From: Lycium barbarum
Lineage: Eukaryota > Streptophyta > Magnoliopsida > Solanales > Solanaceae
Direction of reading: 5' to 3'
Length of the DNA stretch: 64,000 nt
Assembly (NCBI RefSeq): GCF_019175385.1
Contig: NC_083339.1
Coordinates: 45,351,330-45,415,329, forward strand
Under the pieces are notes generated by a model. That model saw only the letters and a program-made list of their open reading frames with translations. It ran no database searches and was not told where the DNA came from. This document shows positions 54,288-64,000 of the stretch, in pieces. Positions within the stretch are counted from its first letter, which is position 1; every line of letters starts with the position of its first letter. The position numbers were made by a program, and so were the translations under genes.

Positions 54288-54782
54288 GTGAATAGATCAG
54301 CTTCAGATGGTGGGGGTGCTAAGATGGCCCCTAGAGTATCTCCAGGACCCCAGTCTCCCGGACCGAGCAGAAGGAGCCTCAGTTATTCTATTGAGACTGA
54401 TCCCTCAGAGGACCCAGCGATGGTTCCTCCAGAGTTCTTGACTCCCAGGGAGGAGGACCCCCCAGAGGACAGCTATGACACAAATCCGTCCGAGTATTCG
54501 TCTGGGACACCGGAGGAGGATATTCCCGAGGCCGTGCCAGCTGCTCCTATGGCAGAGCACTACGTTAGACCAGCCCCGCTGGTGAGTGTTACGGATTACT
54601 CCAGTCCCCTATTCTGGCCGTCAGTAAACCAGGAGTTACCCGGTTATGTATATCCCTCGGATTTCGATGAGAGAGATGACGAAGGCCAGACGAGCAGATG
54701 GTGGGTAGACGATGATGAGGAGCACACTTCACCTTATAGTCCACCAGATCATACTAGGGACCGATCGGCTACCGATATATGA
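54288..54782 (+). CDS. Small acidic, Pro-rich ORF of K (164 codons), start codon lost
   Basis: This is the full-length relative of the G ORF. The first codon, aligned with G's ATG, is GTG here, so normal plant initiation is lost; the next ATG lies about 12 codons in. It contains RRSLSYSIETDPSEDPA, EEDPPEDSYDT, EHYVRPAP and a C-terminal RWWVDDDEEHTSPYS segment. No domain, signal peptide or membrane segment is recognised. Over about 100 codons shared with G, I count roughly 26 replacement and 14 silent codon differences by hand, a weak hint of past constraint. Function unknown; a divergent Gag-like protein is possible. Confidence 0.55.
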   Translation: MNRSASDGGGAKMAPRVSPGPQSPGPSRRSLSYSIETDPSEDPAMVPPEFLTPREEDPPEDSYDTNPSEYSSGTPEEDIPEAVPAAPMAEHYVRPAPLVSVTDYSSPLFWPSVNQELPGYVYPSDFDERDDEGQTSRWWVDDDEEHTSPYSPPDHTRDRSATDI

Positions 54783-57700
54783 GTCCATATTGGAATTTTC
54801 TATGTATGTGCATTTGCTGTAGATTATTATTCAATAGCGGCGAGCAAAAATCCAAGGGCCGATAACCATGTATTTACAAGTAACGGCGACCAAGGTGTTT
54901 TCGCCACCTTTGGAAATCTGGAAATCTAGGACGGAAAGTAGTCATACATACAGATAAAAGGTGAATATTGAGAATTAAAAAGGACAAAATAGTAATTGTG
55001 TAGTCAGAAGAGTGAGAGACCCTTTCTAATTCGGAGGGAGATGTGTTACGAGAATGTTTTGGAATCTGTCACGACTTCAACTTACTTTAGATTATGTGAT
55101 GAAGGTCATGCGGTGAGGTGGATACGATTATACTAGCATTAACGCACCGGATTTCATCAGAGTTTCGAGGTTAAGCATGCTGAGGTGAGAGAAATACTAA
55201 GATGGGTGACCCCATGGGAAGTGTACAAAAGCTCCTATAAATTTAGATAAAAGAGGCAAATGAGAAGCTAGAGCAGCCTAAGGGAGATTGGAGTATGCAG
55301 AGTGGTTGGAAACCTTAAGAGGTCGCGTAGGACGAGGCAGACTAGACCGGTGAAGAGAAAGAAGGTGAGTCACAGCTCTAGAATTAGGGTAAGTTTGAAT
55401 AGCATTTGGAAATATTCTGTAAGCGAGATGATAGTAATTATATATATACGTATGCATATGGTATCCCATACGTAGCTATATCAGCGGGTATGTGTATCCC
55501 GGCAACCAACATTGCGGTATATGGAAGGCATTAATTGAACAGGGTAACGAAGTTCAAGTGACAAAAAAAAAATAAGTGGCACAAATGTTACACGGTAAGC
55601 TGATGATATTTTCACTACAGGTTAGGCCTGGAGAGCTTTAATGTAATGATATTTGGAAAAGAAAGAAAGTGAATAGATGGAAAGTAAGGAGATCAAAATG
55701 TCGAAAAAGGTGAAAGAGTAAGAAACATAAGAGAGTGAAGCCTCCAAGAGAGACGACGGGCAAAGCACGAGACTATTTGGGTAAAAAAAAATATTCGAAG
55801 GTAGGCGTGTGAAAGGGATAAAGTGTGGTAGTATGGAACAAAATAGGAATGTGTGGGGTTCGAGAACAGAATTTGATAAGTGGGGCTAAGAGGATAGTGA
55901 CCACGACGAGGAATGAGAAGTAAGAGAAAGAATGGTTAGGCCGTGCGACGATGTTAAGAGATTTCCAACTCTCGAAAGATATATTTACAAAGGGATAAAT
56001 GTGTAGCCATATTGGTATGATTGCCTTGGACATAGAGAAGCTTGCCTAAAAGATGACTTAAGAATAGAATGGATTTGCACGTTTAAAGGAATGTACGTTT
56101 AAAGAAATGTTTCACGAACTTCAGAGCCGATACTAAAAATAATAACAAAGAGGAGAAGGGCGCTCGAGAAGAAAGGAACCTAAGGAGAATTAAGGGTGAA
56201 AATAGGGAAGGTATACTAACAGGCTGACCGAAGGAAGAGGAGAGCATTTAGGAGTAAAGTAACTAGAAATATTTAACCACGGGAGCAAGAAGGATACTTT
56301 AACGAGTTGGCGGTAGGAAACCGATTACTCGTCGAGGAAAGAACAAGGATGATGAGTCGACACAATTGATTAGAAAATTAATGACATGGAATAAGAATTC
56401 ATGTGAAGACCAAGAGATACGATCATAGAGGAAATAGAATGAAATGTAAGGAACGTGCATCGAAGACCACCCGGCCGTAGCATAAAAAAGATAGATAAAG
56501 GTTCGATGAACGAGGATAGAGATAAAGGCTCGACGAATGAGGATGGAGAGAGAGTACATTGTAAGGATTCTGTGCTAAGAGTAAGAAGTAGCAGGACACT
56601 CGGGAAACTTGGATGCGCAGCTGCAACACAAATGCGTAGTTAAGAAGAATTATGAGTGAATGAGCTAAATGAGTGAAAAGACTAGTAGTGGATGGAAGGG
56701 TATGGAAATGTTGAAAAAAATGATGATATAGACATAAATGGAAGAAGAACTCAGGGAGAGAAGTTTCAGATATGTTATAAGCAAAATCGGGAAGAAAAAT
56801 GAGGAGTAAGGTATAATCGAAGACTTCATAAAGGACGTGGTGAATCTCGATGTCCCCATTAACTTTCGGGTCCGGAAAACCGTTATTCAAAAAAAATAGA
56901 GGTGTGAAAAGACAGAAAAGAAGGCATCGGAATTGGATCTAACCCTTATAAGTATTTCGATTGGATACAAGATTGTAACTAGCAAGAAGATAGACAAGTC
57001 AGACCATACGATGACGGAACCCCGACCCTAATAAGATCGTGAAGGGCAGCAGATAATTATCGAAGACGACGGTTACTCAAAGGCTATGGGCGTATAAGGA
57101 CCTCCTTATTAAGGGGGGAAGAACATACTAGACTCGAAAGGAGCTATGATGTTTCAAGCCCCAGAAAAGGAGATTTATTAGCTCAGGGCCAGAGTTCGAG
57201 GCGTATTGGCATATCGGGAAGGTAACAGAACGAAGTACAAACGAATTGACAATAAGTGTACCATGAGGCAGACATAGGGAGAAAGTATGGAAGATAACAA
57301 AAGAGAGCACTTTACGCCAAGATGAACTACGATATTTTTAGGCCATGATTTGAATCCCCCGTATCGGGCAAAAATTGCGCCGTACTTAAGTATGCAGTGA
57401 CATGCCCAAAAAGGGTAATGAAAAGAGCAGGAAATGTCTCTAAGATAATTTACAAAGGGTGTTAGAGAGGATGACCAACCCAAAGGACACTTTGGATGAC
57501 AATGACAATTGTAATAAAAGGAACAATGATTGGTAGTTTGGTAATTTTTGAAGGAAAGAAAGAACACTGCTCCTATGAATGGAAATAAAAGAGTTCACCG
57601 GATATTAGAAAATAGTTAGTGGGCCACTAATTATACTGAACATAAAAGCATATGCTATGGAATTATATGAACCGTCAACGTGAAGCTATGCCCAACTACA

Positions 57701-58583
57701 ATTGTAAGAAGGCCACACCAGAAAGCCAACAAGGAATAACAACTGACGAAACAATCGTTGATACAAGGAAATCGAAGATAAGTATACTTGTGTTGCAAGA
57801 GAGCCATAATAGAATAATTACCGTAGTCCTATGCTTCTGGGATTGTATTGATAGATGTGAGGGAAGAAAGTAAAGAAAAAGTTGTAGCAGGAGCTCAAAG
57901 ATGTTGCGAGTTATGAAATTAGTTGAACTCGGATTATAAGTTTGCCATAAGTGTAACTGGACTGCGAAGGATATCAAATGGCGAAGAAGCATTACGTATA
58001 TACGTATTTCGGATAATGATATAACTGGCCTTAGAAAGGAACAGAACCATTAGGTTCACCAGCGACACAGTTATGCCGGGTAAACATTTGGAATGGAAGG
58101 GTAAAAGAGGTGGTGCCAAGGATGTAAGGATTAGAGAGCCTGACTAATGGACTACAAAAACAAAAATCGGTATAGTGTATAACTAAGATTAACGGGTACA
58201 AAAAGGATAGCCCGAGATGGCACCGAAGGAGTAAATGCAAAGAGGGCACCGTAGAGAGAGAAAGGTAGCTGCCCACTAACAAGCAAAAAAAAGGAGCGAG
58301 AAAAAAACAAGAGTACTTACAGGACGAGGAATAGCTATGGCATGGCAAGTCAAGACTACCATAATGGAGAAAGAACAAGAGTGAGAAGCTAGTTAATTTC
58401 CGATCATGTACATGAGGACAAAGAAGTGAAAGAACATGACTGAAGGCAATAAAAGAGTTAAGAAGGAATGAGCAGAAACTGACCCAAGTTATAGTTTAAG
58501 CAAATGGTAATCGAACCCTAAAGGGAAACAAAAAATATTTGTTCTAACGAATCAAATATGGTGTCGTGGGTTGGCAATACTGT
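54783..58583 (+). mobile_element. K interior downstream of the ORF, non-coding
   Basis: The segment is colinear with G 42893-46709 with small indels. It holds the 5S-like block (55120-55222), a TA tract near 55438 and a PPT-like purine tract (57111-57124). Antisense frames of up to 155 codons are not supported as genes. Confidence 0.7.
55120..55222 (+). pseudogene. 5S rRNA-derived sequence inside K
   Basis: The copy is 103 nt and gap-free against plant 5S nucleotides 1-103, like the copy in G. It has GTTAAGCATGCT (one change in the A-box region), GATGGGTGACCCCATGGGAA and CACCGGATTTCATCAGA. It lies 1053 nt after the 5' LTR. The 3' end of 5S is missing. Confidence 0.85.
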
Positions 58584-58619
58584 AACATTCGAGGACGAAT
58601 GTTTTTAAGGGGGGAAGGA
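58584..58619 (+). other. PPT of K with adjacent palindrome
   Basis: AACATTCGAGGACGAATGTT (58584-58603) is followed by AAGGGGGGAAGGA (58607-58619), which abuts the 3' LTR. Confidence 0.88.
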
Positions 58620-58761
58620 CGTTACACCCCGTATCTTCGAAGAGCACTTATCAAATTTGAAACATAAGTACATTGAGTTAGGGTTAAGTAAAACCACTTT
58701 GTAATATAAAGAGCAAGCATTATTAAGTTTATTTAATGAGTGAAGGATGTATATAAGGTAT

Positions 58762-58766
58762 ACCGG
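58762..58766. repeat. Target site duplication of F, left (ACCGG)
   Basis: ACCGG at 58762-58766 and 62834-62838 flanks F. The K 5' LTR has it once near 51521. Confidence 0.92.
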
Positions 58767-59534
58767 TGTCACACCCCGACCTTACTAGGGTGTGATGGGC
58801 ACCCGACCCTTACTTAGGGCCGAGCGAACCCTCAGACTCTTGCTGCACATAAAGTTATGTCAAACTTTTAAATCAAATCACATAAAATACATAGTAAAAT
58901 TTTTTTTCTTTCTTTCAGAAATGTTCTTTCTCGAAGCTTCCAAGCGAACAAATCAATAGTCATACAAAATTCAATACATAACACAGACCGACATATCGGC
59001 TGACGGAGCCGCTTACAGACTGACATACTATACCCACGACGCTGTCTGCAAAGTCTCTAATACCATACAGAAACCATAACACATATACCATACCCTGACT
59101 TGGCAGTCCTCCAGGAGCAAATGGAGTTCGCCACCACTGCTGAAATATCTTCTATAGTGTCCTCATCTCGTCTGGGAGTACCTGCGCGGCATGAAACGCA
59201 GCCCCCAAAGAACCGGGGGTCAGTACGGAATATGTACTGAGTATGTAAGACATAGAATACAGAAAGCAGAACCATAATTGAAACAAACAGTACCAGGGTG
59301 AGCATATTATCCAGATTACCAAATTACTTGCTTCTCAGACATAGTTCATACAGACCAATACCGACCATACAGACCGACACAGACCATACCGACCAATACA
59401 GATCATAAAGACCGTACAAATCACACAAAGCATAACAAAATCATGCAGAGCATACAGAATGCCGACATACTTACTTTCCAGACACAGATCGCACATACCG
59501 ACACCAGATGTCAGAAGGAGTGTGGCACGTACAG

Positions 59535-59870
59535 AACGCACAGATAAGGTCATACGTCAAACGGAGTACAGAACGTACTGAATACTCAGATGATGTCATA
59601 TATCGGACGGTATACAGAACGTACGGATTACTCAGATGATGTCATATATCCGACGGAATACAGAACGTACGGATTACTCAGATGATGTCATATATTAGAC
59701 GGAATACAGAACGTACGGATTACTCAGATGATGTCATATATCGGACGGAATACAGAACGTACAGATGATGTCATATACCGGACGGAATGCAGAACATACA
59801 GAATACTCAGAGGATGTCAGAACATACAGAACACTCAGATGATGTCAGAACATACAGAATACTCAGAATC
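59535..59870. repeat. 46-bp minisatellite in F
   Basis: ACTCAGATGATG starts at 59584, 59630, 59676 and 59722, a 46-bp period. Units contain CATATATCGGACGGAATACA, and degenerate units continue to about 59870. Confidence 0.92.
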
Positions 59871-60628
59871 GTATGTCACATATGCGTATAACAGAACCCG
59901 ACCCTGTGATAAGGGACGCGGTAAACAGAATCATCATATATTAATTTCATGTATCATGTATGCATATATCAGAACCCGACCCTCCAGTGTGGGGTGCGGT
60001 AACAGAGCCCGGCCCTCTAGTACGGGGCGTGGTGAACAGACAGATCATATGCCATCCTGGCCACCACCCCATATCATTATATCATCATACCATATAACAG
60101 AGCCCGGCCCGCCTATGAGGGACGCGGTGAACAATGCAGGGTAATGCGCACGATAACAGAACCTGGCCCGGGACGCAGTGAATCATATCGTAGCGGACAC
60201 ACGAGGACATAGCAGAACCTGGCCCGGGACGCAGTGAAAGATACATTGAGTCATGCACGAGCAGAGTCGTGAGAAACCACATGCATAGACATCAAGACTC
60301 AACAGACCAGTGTACTTACCGATACCTGGAGGCTCGGAACAGATTTCAGGTCAATCCGGCGTAGTATGAGGAAGTTACGAGCGTTTGAAGGACAGAGCGC
60401 TTTATAAGCGTTTCAGAAGCCTTTTTCGGAGAATCAGAGTCATAGTCATATCAGGCACCTTCGGATGTCCTTACGAATCAAATCAAATAGAGATTTTGGA
60501 ACCATACTTACGTATAAGAAAATTATGGACGTCTTGATACAGAAACCTCTTCGAACATTTCAGAGCGATCCGAGATCGTATACGGAAGTTAGGGACATTA
60601 AATCTTACAGAAGTTCTCGCACCAGAAT

Positions 60629-60903
60629 AAACATATCAGAATGCTCTTACCAGGATACTGATTTCGGAATTCTCATATCAGGATACTCATATCGGAATAC
60701 TTATATCAGCATACTTACATCAGAATACTTATATCAAAATACTCATATCGAAACACTTATATCAGAAGACTGATATCAAAATGCTTATATCAAGACACTT
60801 ATATCAAAATACTTATATCAGAATACTTATATCAAAATACGTATATCAGAATACTTGTACCAAAATACTTATATCAAAATACTTATATCAAATACTTATA
60901 TCA
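60629..60903. repeat. 14-bp minisatellite in F
   Basis: ATCAAAATACTTAT and close variants repeat about 19 times. The open frame through part of it is repeat translation. Confidence 0.9.
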
Positions 60904-61187
60904 AGGGATGAACTAGGATCACAAACTCAGGTCAAGAAGTGAATTAGAATCATAATCAGACTCAGAATCACAGAACAGAGTTACCCCAAGGCAGCATATC
61001 ACATTATACCTTACTTGGCTCTAGGACATGCCAAAGAAAGAAAGGGTAAGCCTTACATACCTGTGCCGCGACCAACTAGTTACGCTTGTTCATCCAACTT
61101 GTCAATCTACATTCAAAAGGATTCATCCATTCATTAGATTCGTTGTCACATACTTGCCTTAACCTTTCAAACACGTTTGCTTATATT

Positions 61188-61205
61188 CTGCCGGAATTTC
61201 GGCAG
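61188..61205. promoter_or_regulatory. Palindrome beside a TATA-like box (F)
   Basis: CTGCCGGAATTTCGGCAG differs by one base from the perfect palindrome in E. Adjacent CATCTCCCCTGTAAATA is the reverse complement of the TATTTACAGGGGAGATG block. Confidence 0.5.
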
Positions 61206-62833
61206 CATCTCCCCTGTAAATATACCAACCCCGAGAATATGGCTCGGCCCAATTCAACAACAACCCAACCAACAACCAAGCTACAACATCAATAAGAGGT
61301 TCAAAACACATTCTAACATTAGTGACCCTTTTCTATACAATTCGACGACATTCCACTTTCATTCAAATCAACCGCATGCAATCAAACCAACATCCATCTT
61401 CATGCATTCAAGTACTAATCAAAACTATTTAAACAAGATTCAAGAACGCCTCGGACAAATCACAAAATATTCAAACAACCCAACAATGCACCATGGAACC
61501 CAAAATCTTCCAACTTCCATAGGAACCATCACAACACATTTCTTTCTTCAAAATTCACAATCTACACCAACAAACCACACTTTTACAACATTATTATCAT
61601 GATTACAAAAAACTACCTTTGATTCAAATTGGCTTCCAAAAACAGCCCGCAACAATTACGACACCATCTTAGATCATTAAGCTCTCATTTACATCACATA
61701 ATCCTCAACACAACAACCCAAACATACTAAATAAAATTAGTTCATTCTGTGACATGCAAAACAGTCCATTTTCGGCCAGCCCTTCAACACACACATTCCA
61801 TAATTTTCATCCATTTTTTTGCACATCACAACAACACATAATCATGCTAAATACACTTAATTCATCATTTCTACACACCACACACACACACGGCTACACA
61901 CACTAATCTCAACTCCAACTTGAATCATTAAGTTCTCATTTTCATCATAGGATACTTATCAACAACAATCAAATTACCATATAAAAATTATTCCATTTTT
62001 TTTCCTACACAACATGTACACACACGGCCAAGCTTCCAACCATGCATGTTTGCATGCTTCTCTTCCATTTCCACATACCACAACATACACAAACTATTTA
62101 TAACATATAAAATAGGATTAATTCTTACCTTTGCCTCCCAACTTCTTTACTCAACCAAAGTGCGGAAAACAATGAAACGGATGGCCTATCTTCCGAAACA
62201 ATTACACCACGTTGTAGAGGGCCCTTGAATTAGTAGGAATACCATAAGAAAATAATTTTTGGGGCAAGATTTCATGGAGCCAATTTTCCATGGCTAGGGC
62301 CGAACCCTCACCTTTCCATTCTCTTCATCTTTTTTTTTTTGTTTTGTTCTCCTCTTCTTGTCTTGAATTAAAAGAAGACTCATTTATATATATACATATA
62401 TTTTCAAGTATGTGAGGGGCACATGCCCCTCTATAGAAAACTCTTCCATTTTCTTGATTTTTCTTTTTTTTTTTTTTTTTTTTTGAATTGCTTTATTTGG
62501 TCAAAGAAGACCAAATGTTTTCCTTGGTACACTTTAGCCCCCAAAGCAATGTGGGCATATACTTATGCCACACAACCAACATGGAAATTTTATAAACTTT
62601 CAAGACTTTTGTGAAATTCCCATTTTGCCCCTCGATTTTTCTCAATATTACCACAAGCCATTTTGTGAATTTTCATTTTTACCCTTAACCTTTCTCAATA
62701 TTTCCATGCAATAATATTCATAACTAATTTTTATAACCACTTGCACATTCCAACCCTTTTTAAAAATAGTCCCGTTCTTAACTTTCCACGAAGACTTTAG
62801 AATTTCCAAACGTACAATATACGGGCTATAACA

Positions 62834-62838
62834 ACCGG
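62834..62838. repeat. Target site duplication of F, right (ACCGG)
   Basis: Second copy of ACCGG. K LTR sequence continues with AAGGTTTTATAAGG, as in the 5' LTR. Confidence 0.92.
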
Positions 62839-64000
62839 AAGGTTTTATAAGGAAATGAGTGGAAGAAATGAAGTAGTACGACTTTGGAGAAACGATGCGT
62901 AATGTTTTGTGTGAAAACTTTGATCCAACTTGGGGGACGAATATCTCTTAGCATATGAAGTGTTTTAAGGTGAAACAAAATCCTAAAATGAATTTTGTGG
63001 AGTCTAGTTTCCAATGCAACAAACTGCTCATCGATAGGACATTGGAGTAGGGAATTAAGCACATTACAAGTTCAGCTGACAGAGCAGAAACGCTACAGTG
63101 CTGCTACAGTACCCCCGAATTTGACTCTTATAAAAAGGGTAAGAACCCCTTTTTTTCACCAGATTTTGCTGGAAAATTCCAGAAATTGAAGAGGGAGAGT
63201 GAGGAAAACACAAAGTGAGCAATTGTCAAGTATCGGAGTAGTGGTTTAGGTCCAGGTAACGCAGGGTTGTGATTCTAGTATTGTTTTGTGGTGGATTTTA
63301 GCGTGGATATTGAGGGTATTGCCGCCTTAACAAGAAAAGAGGAATGAATCTTTCTCTTTTGGTATTATTTAAGGTTTATTTATGGAGATAAAGTCGTTAA
63401 ATAATTGTGTAGTAAGTTGGTTAGTTATGGAAGATGGAAAAGAGCGTGTGGGCTGTTTTATGGTACATATTGGTGTTGGAAATGATGTTGTTCATGTTGG
63501 TATTGTTTTTGTGTTGTTGGTTGTTGGATTATGATTTCGGACTAGGCATATAAATAGGGGAGATGCTGTCGATTTTCGGCAGAATATAAAGTAGTTTAAA
63601 TTGAAAGCTTAGTGCACGTATGCAACAATGAGTCTAACGATAGTGTGAATTCTCTCAAATGTAGATTTACGAGTACTGACGGATAAGCGTAGAAAATAGG
63701 AGGCCGAACAGGTATGTTAAGGCTTGCCCCTTTCTTTCAAAGGCATTATTCCAATGTTATGGCTTCATAAATGTTTCCATATCTTCCTCGTTTTCAAAAG
63801 TTAGATGTTTATGACTCCATGGAATAATCCCTTTCCTAATAATTCGTAAATGTTTTCCAAAATGTTCGTATTTTATAAGTCAGAGATTTATGGCTCCGTG
63901 AGCTCTTATGATAACAACGTTGAACCTGTTTTCATAATCATAATGATGATGTCAAAGATGAGTATATTTTCCTACGATGATTATGATGATGATGATTCCG

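Larger units (their letters stand above)
58767..62833 (-). mobile_element. Solo LTR F (4067 bp) with ACCGG target duplication
   Basis: The element begins TGTCACACCCCGACC and ends GGCTATAACA. It has no PBS, PPT or interior. It shares termini and much of its U3 side with E, but in the middle it carries different repeats (46-bp and 14-bp arrays) and CCCGGCCCTCTAGTACGG-type units also found in D. It has a near-perfect palindrome (61188-61205) beside a TGTAAATA box. No genes. Confidence 0.92.
51381..64000 (+). mobile_element. Non-autonomous LTR retrotransposon K (LARD-like), right end beyond the window
   Basis: The element has a complete 5' LTR (51381-54067), PBS, small ORF, 5S-like block, interior, PPT and a 3' LTR from 58620 that contains solo LTR F and runs off the window. 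It is closely related to G. Its left flank CATTA (51376-51380) is the expected TSD. The interior has no pol genes. Confidence 0.88.
58620..64000 (+). mobile_element. 3' LTR of K, interrupted by solo LTR F, cut by the window end
   Basis: The LTR starts CGTTACACCCCG, where the 5' LTR has TGTTACACC, a T-to-C change at the terminal base. After F, LTR sequence resumes at 62839 and continues past TATAAATA (63549-63556) to the window edge. The outer right border is not visible. Confidence 0.87.

Noticed and set aside
59535..59870. CRISPR-like array
   Set aside because: Units are directly tandem with no unique spacers, lie in a plant LTR and have no cas genes nearby. It is a minisatellite.

Overview
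The window is repeat-rich plant nuclear DNA with no recognisable single-copy host gene. It consists of nested Ty3/gypsy LTR retrotransposons in both orientations. The coding elements share a gag-protease-RT-RNase H-integrase order in one frame. Two of them end in a degenerate chromodomain tail of the plant Del/Tekay chromovirus type, and all use an initiator-Met-tRNA type primer binding site. That fixes a flowering plant. The protein style suggests Solanaceae or a related asterid, which is inference only.

Layout, deepest layer first. A decayed integrase fragment (I, 50622-51380, +) was hit by an LTR of element H (49909-50621) and by element K (51381 to beyond 64000, +). Element C (-) inserted in H's LTR; its right LTR edge is at 49908. 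C was then hit by A (+, 11133-26661) in its pol gene, and by B (-, 30612-39467, TSD CATTT) and G (+, 39861-49207) in its 5' LTR. Element D (-) sits at the same ATCTT site in both LTRs of A: D1 (344-11132) and D2 (18710-25162). D1 contains a solo LTR E (7143-10983, TSD GGCCC), and an LTR (1-343) abuts it at the left edge. K contains a solo LTR F (58767-62833, TSD ACCGG).

A, B and C are former autonomous gag-pol elements, each broken by stops and frameshifts. D, G and K carry a PBS, a PPT and LTRs but no pol over 3.0-4.6 kb of interior, so they look like large non-autonomous derivatives (LARD-like) that would need proteins supplied in trans. Autonomous and non-autonomous families share a 20-bp palindrome beside the PPT. 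Many of their LTRs also share a TATA/hairpin block and an ordered series of inverted-repeat modules.

The most interesting signal is a 5S rRNA-derived block of about 103 nt in the sense orientation in the interior of all four non-autonomous elements (D1, D2, G, K), about 0.9-1.05 kb from the PBS. Its Pol III internal-promoter-like boxes are well kept. G and K also share a small acidic, proline-rich ORF that I do not recognise. All alignments here were made by eye, and family names rest on recalled motif knowledge.
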